Below, piece by piece: positions 1 through 7,296 of a stretch of DNA of 64,000 bases (the first letter of the stretch is position 1; the number at the start of each line of letters is the position of its first letter). The position numbers and the translations under genes were made by a program. Under the pieces are notes generated by a model, which did not search any database, was not told the origin of the DNA, and saw only the letters and a program-made list of their open reading frames with translations. The stretch is from Verticiella sediminum (GTDB lineage Bacteria; Pseudomonadota; Gammaproteobacteria; Burkholderiales; Burkholderiaceae_B): the NCBI RefSeq assembly GCF_007558815.1, contig NZ_VLTJ01000042.1, forward strand, positions 62,001 to 126,000. Direction: 5' to 3'.

Positions 1-48
1 CTCGACGCGCTGTACCACCTGAAATCCCTGCTCGCCGACCAGGCCTGA
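1..48 (+). CDS. C-terminal end of an unidentified protein (partial)
   Basis: The first frame reads the last 15 residues of a protein (ending LLADQA) and a TGA stop at 46-48. The rest lies upstream of the window. The tail is too short to assign a family. The next gene starts 16 bases after the stop on the same strand, so the two may be co-transcribed. Confidence 0.5.
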   Translation, partial: LDALYHLKSLLADQA

Positions 49-64
49 CCCGCGATAACGCTGC

Positions 65-1222
65 ATGCTCTCCGATATCCATACGCCCATCGCGTTGCTC
101 GACGGCCAGTCGCCGGCCGAGTTCATGCGCCGCCACTGGCAGCGCAGGCCTCTGCTCATCCGCCAGGCTCTGCCGCGGATGAAGCCGCCGATCGGCTTCG
201 CCGCGCTGCGCCGGCTCGCCCGCGAGGACGACGTGGAATCGCGCCTGGTCTGGCAGGAAGACGGCCGGTGGGCGATGGAGCACGGCCCGTTCGCCCGCCT
301 GCCCAAGGCCGGCGAACCCGGCTGGACTCTGCTCGTGCAGGGCATGGACCTGCACGACGAGGCCACCGCCGCGCTGATGCAGCGCTTTCGCTTCGTGCCC
401 GATGCCCGGCTGGACGACGCCATGATCAGCATCGCCTCCGACGGCGGCGGCGTCGGGCCGCACGTCGACAGCTACGACGTGTTCCTGCTGCAGGCGGCCG
501 GCCGACGGCGCTGGCGCATCGGCCGGCAGAAGGATCTCTCGCTGGACCCGGATGCACCGCTGCGCATCCTGCAGCACTTCGAGCCGACCGAGGAATACGT
601 GCTCGAACCGGGCGACATGCTGTATTTGCCGCCGCAGGTGGCGCACGAGGGTGTGGCCCTGGGCGACGGCTGCATGACGATCTCGATCGGCTTTCGCGCC
701 TTGAACCGCGCGGAGCTTGCGCGCGGCATGCTGGAGACCGCGGCCGACGGGCTCGCCGAGGCACCGCGCGTAGGCGATGCGCGGCTCTACCGCGATCCGG
801 GGCAGCCCGCGAGCCTCGCGCCCGCCGCCCTGCCCGAACCGCTGGTCGAGGCCGCGCTCGACGCGCTGCGCACCGTACGCCTGGACCGCGCGCTCGCCGT
901 GCGCTTTCTGGGCAGGCACCTGAGCGAACCCAAGCCCGGGGTGTTCTTCGCGCCCGGGACCGAGCTGCCCGACCTCATCGGCGCCTGGCCCGCCGACGGC
1001 CGCCTGGTACTGGATCGGCGCACGCGCATGCTCTACGACGGCAGCCACGTATTCATCAACGGCGAGGACGAGCCGCTGCGCAGCGCGGGCGCCCTGCGCA
1101 TGCTCGCCGATGCGCGCGAACTGGCCTGCGCGCAGGCGCGGCCCGCCATGGCCGAACGCGAGCGGCTGCAGGCGTGGCTGGAGGCGGGTTGGGTACATTA
1201 CCGGGATGCCGCCGGCAAATAG
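65..1222 (+). CDS. roxA: Cupin (JmjC-like) ribosomal protein L16 arginine hydroxylase, RoxA/YcfD type
   Basis: Predicted Fe(II)/2-oxoglutarate oxygenase of the cupin/JmjC family that includes E. coli YcfD (RoxA), which hydroxylates an arginine of ribosomal protein L16. The 385-residue length fits. The iron-binding triad is visible as HVD at residues 133-135 and a distal histidine at residue 194 in a PPQVAHEG segment. The second half, after about residue 225, would be the dimerisation and winged-helix part seen in YcfD. The start ATG at 65 sits 16 bases after the preceding stop. Fold and iron ligands are read from the sequence; the L16 substrate is known only for family members. Confidence 0.85.
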   Translation: MLSDIHTPIALLDGQSPAEFMRRHWQRRPLLIRQALPRMKPPIGFAALRRLAREDDVESRLVWQEDGRWAMEHGPFARLPKAGEPGWTLLVQGMDLHDEATAALMQRFRFVPDARLDDAMISIASDGGGVGPHVDSYDVFLLQAAGRRRWRIGRQKDLSLDPDAPLRILQHFEPTEEYVLEPGDMLYLPPQVAHEGVALGDGCMTISIGFRALNRAELARGMLETAADGLAEAPRVGDARLYRDPGQPASLAPAALPEPLVEAALDALRTVRLDRALAVRFLGRHLSEPKPGVFFAPGTELPDLIGAWPADGRLVLDRRTRMLYDGSHVFINGEDEPLRSAGALRMLADARELACAQARPAMAERERLQAWLEAGWVHYRDAAGK

Positions 1223-1543
1223 CACCCGAAGCTGACGTGAACCTTGCAGACGGACTGAACAGCCAGCAACCATCTGCAGGATTTGTCATCAGGGCGTTTC
1301 CGCCGCACCACGAGACGGCATGCTTTGGTATCTGCAAAATCCTTTATTAATTAGCAAGTTAGAAGCATATTGCAGAAATAACTGAAGGTCCGTGCGTCGT
1401 TACAGCCGCCCACACTTAATACTTACGCTAACCTTACAAAAGCAGACGCATTCAGCGGAGATCCGTAGTATGGGAACCATACCGGCGCAGGTCGAAAGGC
1501 CTGAACGGCAACCCCACTGGACTCACATCAAGGAGATGACACC
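1223..1543. other. Intergenic region, AT-rich, no gene seen
   Basis: About 320 bases between the oxygenase and the small lipoprotein gene. Positions 1330-1440 are clearly AT-richer than the flanks, as expected for a promoter region. I see no convincing -35/-10 pair, RNA gene or repeat. Confidence 0.4.
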
Positions 1544-1762
1544 ATGAAGAAGCCGCTGATTCTCGCCGCTCTGCTTTCCGCCTCGGCCGCGCTGGCCGCC
1601 TGCGATCGTTCGGACGACCCGGCCTCCATGACCGGCGCGCCGGGCGCGACCGATGATTCGGTGACCATGCCCTCCCCGGCGCCCCAGGGTGTGCCGCCTG
1701 CCGGCGATCCCGCCATGCCCTCGCCGGGCGCTGGCGCCGGTACCGGCAGCGAATCGCAATAA
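1544..1762 (+). CDS. Small proline/glycine-rich lipoprotein, hypothetical
   Basis: A 72-residue protein that starts MKKPLILAALL and reaches a lipobox LAAC with the cysteine at residue 20, so it should be processed by signal peptidase II. The mature part of about 53 residues is low in complexity (Pro, Gly, Ala, Ser) and shows no known domain. The start is well supported by AAGGAGATGACACC just upstream. A strong hairpin terminator follows 45 bases after the stop, so it is probably a single-gene unit. The function is unknown. Confidence 0.75.
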   Translation: MKKPLILAALLSASAALAACDRSDDPASMTGAPGATDDSVTMPSPAPQGVPPAGDPAMPSPGAGAGTGSESQ

Positions 1763-1807
1763 GCATTCCCTGCCGGCCACAGGCCGGCACCATGGGAAGC
1801 TTGCGAT

Positions 1808-1837
1808 ACGCCCCGCCTCGTGCGGGGCGTTTTTTTT
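1808..1837 (+). terminator. Rho-independent terminator
   Basis: Perfect 9-bp stem (ACGCCCCGC / GCGGGGCGT) with a 5-base loop, followed by seven T residues. It lies just downstream of the small lipoprotein gene. Confidence 0.9.
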
Positions 1838-1884
1838 GCCGCTGGTCGGCCAAAGCCGCCGCGCGCACCAACCCGTGCCGCCGC

Positions 1885-2330
1885 ATCCCGATGTTCTCGG
1901 CCAGCAAGGCGATCCCACTCGTCGACGGCGAGGACATGGTGTACATCTTCCGTCACCCAGAGCGTCTGGAGGCCGAAGGGCTGGAGAGATGCGCCATCCC
2001 GCTGGCACTCCGCCTGCAGTTTGCTGTCCGCCGCTCCAAAATTGTCTCGCTCGAATGGGAACGGATCGATCTGGAAGAACGACACGTGATCTGGCCGGAT
2101 GCAAGACTGGCGGTATCTCCAAGCGCATGAGCGAGAAAGCCCATTGCCTTGTTCTCGACGGCACCCCGCCGGGAAGGTTGCTCCCCATGCCTGCCGTCGC
2201 CCAATGCCCCGGACAAGCATATGGCCTATGGCGAGTATTACGGCGACTGGAAGCACGCGCTCACGGTGGCCCGCGCGCCACACGTCGGCACTCATAGCAT
2301 CCGGCACCGCTCTCTCGATCACGGACATTG
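1885..2330 (+). pseudogene. Degraded tyrosine recombinase (integrase), catalytic half only
   Basis: Three reading frames in succession encode pieces of a tyrosine-recombinase C-terminal domain. About 1930-2100 gives ALRLQFAVRRSKIVSLEWER, matching the motif around the first catalytic arginine. About 2100-2150 gives KTGGISKRMSEKAH. About 2150-2315 gives PSPNAPDKHMAYGEYY and then HVGTHSIRHRS, the HxxR box. Frameshifts near 2100, 2150 and 2315 break the gene, and neither the N-terminal half nor the catalytic tyrosine is visible. It is probably the relic of an integrative element that brought in part of the flanking accessory DNA. Confidence 0.75.
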
Positions 2331-2431
2331 TCGCCGCGTGCGCTCCTGGGGGAACGGTGGCAGCAGGCAACCGAGCGGGCGCGGTTGCAGATCGAGCAGC
2401 GCGATGGCGCCGGAAAGCCCTGACTTGGCGC

Positions 2432-3154
2432 TCAAATGGCGGCTTGGCTGACGCGTCGACTCAATGCCTCGGCGTTTTCCTTGCGCTCGCTGTACCGATC
2501 CACCAGATACGGTGCCACGTCGCGCGTGATCAGCGTGAACTTCATCAGTTCTTCCATCACGTCCACCACGCGGTCGTAGTAGGCCGAGGGCTTCATGCGC
2601 CCGGCGTCGTCGAACTCCTGATATGCCTTGGCGATCGAGGACTGATTCGGGATGGTCAGCATGCGCATCCAGCGGCCGAGCACGCGCATCTGGTTGACCG
2701 CGTTGAACGACTGCGAACCGCCCGACACCTGCATTACCGCCAGCGTTTTGCCCTGAGTCGGGCGCACCGCGCCGACCGACAGCGGAATCCAGTCGATTTG
2801 GGTCTTCATCAGGCCGGTCATCGCGCCGTGGCGCTCTGGCGAACTCCACACCATGCCTTCGGCCCACTGCACCAATTGATGCAACTCCCTGACCTTTGCG
2901 TGGTCTTGTGGCGCATCGTCCACCAGCGGCAGGCCAGAGGGATTGAACATCCGAGTCTCGCCTCCGAGAGCACGCAGGATACGCGCCGCTTCTTCGGCCG
3001 CCAGGCGGCTGAATGACCGCTCGCGCAGTGATCCGTAGAGCAGTAGAAAGCGCGGCGCGTGCGTCGCCCGCCCGGACATCAGCAAGCGTTCCGTATCGGG
3101 CTGCTGGAACACTGCCGAGTCGATGTTCGGCACGTCGAGGCAGAATTCAGACAC
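2432..3154 (-). CDS. arsH: ArsH, NADPH-dependent FMN reductase of arsenic resistance
   Basis: ArsH is a flavodoxin-fold NADPH:FMN oxidoreductase that oxidises trivalent organoarsenicals in characterised relatives. The family features are present: the FMN phosphate-binding stretch [13 protein letters not shown] near the N-terminus, [11 protein letters not shown] in the middle, and [14 protein letters not shown] prefer the GTG start at 3154 because GGAGG lies 6 bases upstream; an ATG at 3169 would add five residues. The start overlaps the arsC stop by 8 bases, so translation is probably coupled. It is the last gene of the arsR-arsC-arsH unit. Confidence 0.9.
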   Translation of the reverse strand: MSEFCLDVPNIDSAVFQQPDTERLLMSGRATHAPRFLLLYGSLRERSFSRLAAEEAARILRALGGETRMFNPSGLPLVDDAPQDHAKVRELHQLVQWAEGMVWSSPERHGAMTGLMKTQIDWIPLSVGAVRPTQGKTLAVMQVSGGSQSFNAVNQMRVLGRWMRMLTIPNQSSIAKAYQEFDDAGRMKPSAYYDRVVDVMEELMKFTLITRDVAPYLVDRYSERKENAEALSRRVSQAAI

Positions 3155-3569
3155 GGTGTCCCTCCGCATTCACCACCGGTTCGCCGTCTTCCTTGTTGAA
3201 CGCGCCGCGCTGTGGCTGCGACAGCAGGTCGAGCACGGTTTCCGAAGGCCGGCACAGGCGCACCCCCAGCGGGGTGACCACGATGGGCCGGTTGATGAGG
3301 ATGGGATGCTGGAGCATGAAGTCGGTCAGGTCGTCGTCGCTCCACTTCGCGTCATCCAGGCCGAGATCGGCATAGGGCGTTCCTTTCTCGCGCAGCACTG
3401 CACGCACCGACACGTCCATCGCGGCGACCAGCGCCTTGAGCGTATCGCGGTCGGGTGGCGTTTTCAGGTACTCGATGACGGTCGGTTCCTCACCGCTGTT
3501 GCGAATCAGCCCGAGCACGTTGCGCGACGTACCGCAGGCGGGATTGTGGTAGATCGTGATATTGCTCAT
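3147..3569 (-). CDS. arsC: Arsenate reductase, ArsC (glutaredoxin-dependent type)
   Basis: Reduces arsenate to arsenite with glutathione and glutaredoxin. The 140-residue protein has the nucleophile Cys12 in [10 protein letters not shown], the arginine in [11 protein letters not shown], and a third arginine in RLCRPSE, matching plasmid R773-type ArsC. The product of this reaction needs an export pump, yet the pump gene immediately upstream survives only as a C-terminal fragment (3626-3760). As drawn, the operon makes arsenite without exporting it locally. Confidence 0.92.
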   Translation of the reverse strand: MSNITIYHNPACGTSRNVLGLIRNSGEEPTVIEYLKTPPDRDTLKALVAAMDVSVRAVLREKGTPYADLGLDDAKWSDDDLTDFMLQHPILINRPIVVTPLGVRLCRPSETVLDLLSQPQRGAFNKEDGEPVVNAEGHRV

Positions 3570-3625
3570 GGCATAGGCCTGTTGCGTTATGGAGTCGAGG
3601 GCCGAAGGTCCGCGTGAGCGGTTGA

Positions 3626-3760
3626 CTAGGCCACCACCACCAGCATCACCGGCGCCTCGATGAGCATGCCGACTACCGTGGCGAGGGCCGCGCCGGAATG
3701 CAAGCCGAACAGGCTGATGGCGGCCACGGCCAGTTCGGAGAAGTTGCGCGCGCAGAATTG
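3626..3760 (-). pseudogene. C-terminal remnant of an ACR3-type arsenite efflux pump
   Basis: Reading the minus strand to the TAG at 3628-3626 gives [14 protein letters not shown], then [19 protein letters not shown], ending in LVVVA. This is the hallmark last transmembrane region of ACR3 arsenite permeases. Nothing upstream between it and arsR matches the remaining nine or so helices. It lies exactly where an acr3 gene would sit between arsR and arsC. I infer a deletion that removed most of the pump. Confidence 0.75.
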
Positions 3761-3805
3761 CCTGTGCAGATGCGCAGTGCGCCATAGATGGTGCCGGTCA
3801 TGGCG

Positions 3806-4129
3806 TCAGCAGTTGCAGCGGGAAGATCTGGAGACCTCGCATTCGCCGCCCCGGCAGCAATGCTCGGTCAGATGGCCGATCAGGCCGTTCATTTGGCCGT
3901 ACTCGGCGCGATAGATCAGATTGCGACCCTGCTGCTCGATAGTGACGAGGCCGGCATGGGCTAGTTCCTTCAAGTGGAAGGACAGCGTGTTGCGGGCCAC
4001 GTCGAGCCGTTCGGCCAGGACGCTGGGTGTCAGACCTTCCGGGCCGGCAATGACCAGGGCGCGGAACACGCGCAGTCGCTGAGTATGTGCCAGGGCACCG
4101 AGGGCAGAGACGGCTTCATCTTCATTCAT
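3806..4129 (-). CDS. arsR: ArsR-family metalloid-responsive repressor
   Basis: A 107-residue winged-helix repressor with the ArsR recognition-helix segment (PSVLAERLDVARNTLSFHL). A C-terminal cluster, Cys91, Cys92 and Cys97 (CCRGGEC), is followed by two more cysteines at the very end. C-terminal cysteine pairs bind arsenite in some ArsR subtypes, so this protein likely releases DNA on As(III) binding. It is the first gene of the minus-strand arsenic unit, with an AT-rich operator just upstream. Confidence 0.9.
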   Translation of the reverse strand: MNEDEAVSALGALAHTQRLRVFRALVIAGPEGLTPSVLAERLDVARNTLSFHLKELAHAGLVTIEQQGRNLIYRAEYGQMNGLIGHLTEHCCRGGECEVSRSSRCNC

Positions 4130-4165
4130 GATTCGATATTACATCATTCATTGAATCATTGAAGC
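4130..4165 (-). promoter_or_regulatory. Candidate arsR promoter/operator
   Basis: A strikingly AT-rich stretch directly upstream of the arsR start. It contains repeated TTCAATGA/TCATTGAA-type half-sites (for example CATTCATTGAATCATTGAA) in an imperfect inverted arrangement. ArsR repressors commonly bind such sequences overlapping their own promoter. The binding is inferred, not shown. Confidence 0.5.
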
Positions 4166-4280
4166 AAAAATGCCTCAAGGCGAAATGACGTCCCGGCGTT
4201 GTGCCGTCGGGTTCGCGGATTGCGTCCCGCGTCTAGTTCCGAGTCGCTGCCAACTGGCTTTGACCTCTCGCATCTTCCAA

Positions 4281-4436
4281 CCCACGTGCTCAAGCCAATC
4301 TGACGAAACTCTTGCAGAGCGTCAAAGGCATTGGGCCGGCGACGACGGTTGCGCTGATTTCCGAGCTTTCAGCACTGGGGCAGCTCAAGCCCATTCTGAA
4401 TGCCATGGTGAGAACCGGCAGGCCAAGGAAAGAAGG
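4281..4436 (+). pseudogene. IS110-family transposase remnant with internal deletion
   Basis: Translation gives LLQSVKGIGPATTVALISEL, the helix-hairpin-helix segment typical of the IS116/IS110/IS902 transposase C-terminal domain. It is followed directly by KPILNAMVRTGRPR, which resembles the extreme C-terminus of the same family. The roughly 80-100 residues that normally separate these two parts are missing. No N-terminal DEDD domain and no terminal repeats are visible. Confidence 0.65.
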
Positions 4437-4498
4437 GCACGAACCGCCCGGGACGATGCCTGACATCGTGCCACCACGAAGCCGAGCGGACCCGGCCC

Positions 4499-5173
4499 TC
4501 ATTGTCCATGGGCGATCCAGCCCTTGAAGGTGAATGCGCAATAGAAGAGGTCGATGTCCGTGAATCCGGCCTCGCGCAGCAGATCGGCATCCTGCTGCGG
4601 TGTAAGCACTGGCAGCCTCTCCTTGATCGCCGCGATGCTACCTTCGGCCTGTGCCACAGGCACGCCGGAAGCAGCCGCGAACGCCGCGTTGCGCGCGAGC
4701 CATCTGTCCCTGACGGGGCCGTCGCTGGAAAAACTGTGATGCGCAACCACAAGGGGCGCCCCAGGCTTGAGCCGAACGAGCATTTGCTTCAAGGTCTGCA
4801 GGCGTTCGTCCGGAGACAGGAAGTGCAGCGTCAGCAAGCAGGCCGCGCCATCGAAAGGCCCCATGGGAGCGCTATCGATATAGCCTTCATGCAAGCGCAC
4901 GCGAGGCGCCAGAGGCCCCAGAGTCGTGCGGGCCAGTTCGAGCATCTCGGCGGATGGATCCACGCCGTCGAGGTGCCAGCCTGGCTGCATCTCGGCGAAT
5001 GCCCTCAACTCCAGCCCGCCACCGGCGCCGAGCACCAGGATGCGTGCGTCGGCAGGCGCACGTTCGGCCAGCAGCACACCCGCCATCCTGTGCAAGTCCC
5101 TCAGGCCGGGTACGATCCTCGCAGTCCTCTGTGCATAGCTTGAGACGGCCGCCGGATTGGAAAACGGAGTCAT
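4499..5173 (-). CDS. Class I SAM-dependent methyltransferase
   Basis: A 224-residue Rossmann-fold methyltransferase. The SAM-binding glycine motif ILVLGAGGGLELRAFAE lies near residue 50, an acidic strand-2 end (GVDPSAEML) near residue 75, and motif IV-like LLTLHFL follows. The ATG at 5173 overlaps the stop of the upstream Rrf2/oxidoreductase remnant in ATGA (5170-5173), so the gene sits in an operon-like arrangement. In other bacteria such methyltransferases accompany an Rrf2 regulator and an FAD-dependent oxidoreductase. Here only the methyltransferase looks intact. The substrate is unknown. Confidence 0.8.
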   Translation of the reverse strand: MTPFSNPAAVSSYAQRTARIVPGLRDLHRMAGVLLAERAPADARILVLGAGGGLELRAFAEMQPGWHLDGVDPSAEMLELARTTLGPLAPRVRLHEGYIDSAPMGPFDGAACLLTLHFLSPDERLQTLKQMLVRLKPGAPLVVAHHSFSSDGPVRDRWLARNAAFAAASGVPVAQAEGSIAAIKERLPVLTPQQDADLLREAGFTDIDLFYCAFTFKGWIAHGQ

Positions 5174-5781
5174 CGGATGCCGCCTTCCGCTTGCATGGGG
5201 GCGAGGGACTCGGGCCAAAGCAAGGAACGGTGGACCTGGCCTCCTGGCTCAGTGCCGGCCCCACCGGTGGCCAGCAGGATGCGGCGGCCTCGGTGCGATC
5301 CGCCGTCGGATGTCTTAACAGTGAATTCGTCCACCCGCCCTGCCATGGCTTCGCGCCGGCCGCGCGCGTTCACCGCGCTCTCGCCGGGAGGTACGCCATC
5401 CTGGCCCGGAAACCCGTGGGAATGGCTGCCGAAGCGCTTGCGCCGCTCGCCCGCATCGATCACCTGCACGGACCGGCGCGCCCGCACCAGTTGCAGGGCC
5501 GCGGCCATCGCTGCGTAGCTTTCGCCGATGACGATGACATCGTGGTGCATGATCAATTTGTTGTGCGTCGTGCCGCCGCATACCGGCATGCGCCATCCAC
5601 CCGCGTGGCCTTGGTCCGAAGTGGCGATGCCCGCTTCTCGCAAATACCCCATGGAGCGCCGGACGACGACCGGTTTGGTGCCCAAGCACCTGGCCAGGGT
5701 TTCAGAAGTGAGGGGGCCATCCTGTTCGGCCATGCGCAGCAGCGCATGCAGGACGGACGATAAGCGGCTGTCGCGTTTCAT
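5170..5781 (-). pseudogene. Rrf2 regulator fused in frame to a gutted FAD/NAD(P) oxidoreductase
   Basis: An open 203-codon frame that joins parts of two genes. Residues 1-60 are the winged-helix N-terminus of an Rrf2-type regulator (LASCLG-like recognition region, ending GHAGGWRM). From about residue 75 it switches to the first FAD-binding segment of a thioredoxin-reductase-like enzyme (HHDVIVIGESYAAMAAALQL). That enzyme is also shortened: the NAD domain and the redox CxxC are absent, and the frame ends in a short HRSLLWPESLAPMQA tail resembling its C-terminus. The simplest reading is two in-frame deletions. It could still make a chimeric protein with DNA-binding ability. Confidence 0.7.
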
Positions 5782-5894
5782 GAAACTAACGATGTTACAT
5801 ATAGGGCCGCATGTCAAGACAGTTGCTGACGCCTTCGCTATCGCACTGTGCATGCCGCTTGAGAGGCCCGGTCGCGACGGGGTTGATGAGCGCG

Positions 5895-6692
5895 TCAGAA
5901 GCGGTAGGCGTAGCCGAGCGCGAGCGTGGTACCGGTGGTCTTGTCCACCAGCGGGCTGTCCTTGACGGAGCTGCCGAAGCGAGTGGCTCCCACGTCCACG
6001 AACACCGTATGGTGGCGCGACGGCGAGTAGTCCATGCGCAGGCCGAACTGCAGGTTCGTGGTGGCCTTGCCTTCATGGAAGGCCCGGCCGGCCTGGGCCT
6101 CGGACTGCTGCACGCCGTAGTAGTAGTCGACGTACTTGTCGTCGACCCACTCTGCGGCTAGGCGTGGGGTGAAGCCGAACTTGCCGGCGGCGAATCGACG
6201 GTCGATCTGCAGCTTGGCGCGCGTGCCCTTGCTGTTGCCCATCGCGTCGGCCAGCACTTCACCGCTGAAGTTCGCGAAACCGGTTTTCCAGGTCACCGCG
6301 CCGCCGGCCCACAGGCTGGACTTGCGCTCATCCATGCCGGTGAGGACCGCAGAATCCTTGGCCTCGTAGCCATCGCCGGACCAACGCGCGCGCAGACGGA
6401 ACGAAAGAGCGTCGGTCGAGTACAGCTTGACGTCAAAAGTGGGAGCGGTGGCACTGATCCACTTGCTTTCGTAGGAAATCAATGGAAGGGGAAGCACCTT
6501 GCGGTCGAAGTCGCGGTAGGGCTTGTCGAGTACGACGGCGCCGATGCCAAGGGCCCACCGGCCGCTGCCGTCCTTGGCCTGGCTACCCTGCGCGAAGGCA
6601 GCCGGGGCCCATGCGGTGCAAAGTGCCACGGCGGCGATGAGGCTCGGCTTGGACGATGCCAGCGGGGAGCGGGAGAGTTTTTGTTGAGACAT
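5895..6692 (-). CDS. MipA/OmpV-family outer membrane protein
   Basis: A 265-residue beta-barrel protein with a signal peptide ending around AFAQG (residue 35), alternating hydrophobic strands and a terminal phenylalanine (YAYRF) as required for outer-membrane insertion. MipA/OmpV proteins are scaffold or porin-like proteins, often induced by cationic stress under a two-component system. A QseBC/PmrAB-like pair lies upstream on the same strand, and an 11-bp-period hexamer repeat resembling the one before that pair lies in the intervening DNA. Regulation by that pair is an inference. Confidence 0.85.
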   Translation of the reverse strand: MSQQKLSRSPLASSKPSLIAAVALCTAWAPAAFAQGSQAKDGSGRWALGIGAVVLDKPYRDFDRKVLPLPLISYESKWISATAPTFDVKLYSTDALSFRLRARWSGDGYEAKDSAVLTGMDERKSSLWAGGAVTWKTGFANFSGEVLADAMGNSKGTRAKLQIDRRFAAGKFGFTPRLAAEWVDDKYVDYYYGVQQSEAQAGRAFHEGKATTNLQFGLRMDYSPSRHHTVFVDVGATRFGSSVKDSPLVDKTTGTTLALGYAYRF

Positions 6693-7296
6693 GGGTTAGT
6701 CCTTTCTGTGGCGAATTTGGGGGCCTTGTTGCGCTTTGCGGCCTGGCCGCAGGCATGGACCGGGCGAGAGCTCATTGCATGTCTTCCTGTCACGATGGCG
6801 AGCGTCAGGCCGGGTGACAGCGCTGCCGCTACCTCGGCATCGCCCGACGGGATCGGCGAGACGCCTGGCGCCATGCACGTGACCCACACTGCAGGCCGAT
6901 CAGAGATGACGGCGTGCCCGGGTCTGGCTTTGCAATGCAGCATGAATCCTTCCGATTTCGCGGCGCGTCAAAGGCGACGCACCTATGGGGGCGGATACTG
7001 CCCAAGCGGATTTAGCGGTTTTTTAGCGTTATTAGGAATTCTTTAAGGAGTGAGCCATTCAGCAAAAAAAAAGTGAACGGCATGTATCCGATCCGCTCGG
7101 AAGCCGCTTGTGCACAGCCCGATTCAATCGCCGCAACGGCCAGAGAGTCGTGGAAGCGCGTAGCGTTCAGGGCAGCCGGTCATCCCAGCGCAAGTGCGAC
7201 AGGCAGTCCTGACCAGCCACTCCGCGAGCAAGGCAGGCGCTCGCAACGGCCCAATAGAAGGACGAAGGTTCACCCACCGCGACAGGACCGGGTCGA
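6693..7296. other. 600-base intergenic region upstream of mipA
   Basis: No reading frame on either strand has both a plausible start and recognisable protein character. The left 340 bases are ordinary GC-rich sequence. The AT-rich part near 7010-7060 contains the hexamer repeats listed separately. The remaining 230 bases up to the kinase gene show nothing recognisable. Confidence 0.5.
7011..7047 (-). promoter_or_regulatory. Tandem hexamers resembling a PmrA/QseB box
   Basis: On the minus strand 7047-7031 reads CTTAAA-N5-CCTAAT, and 7027-7011 reads GCTAAA-N5-GCTAAA. Both pairs have the 11-bp period of OmpR-family response-regulator sites. The first resembles the PmrA/QseB pattern YTTAAK-N5-YTTAAK. 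A similar site (9405-9421) precedes the response-regulator gene. The nearest gene in the right orientation is the MipA gene about 320 bases downstream. Confidence 0.5.

Noticed and set aside
6479-6943. A short frame upstream of and overlapping the MipA gene, with a fair ribosome-binding site (GGAAGG) at its start
   Set aside because: It runs out of frame through the MipA signal-peptide region and its translation has no recognisable features; kept only as unannotated intergenic DNA.
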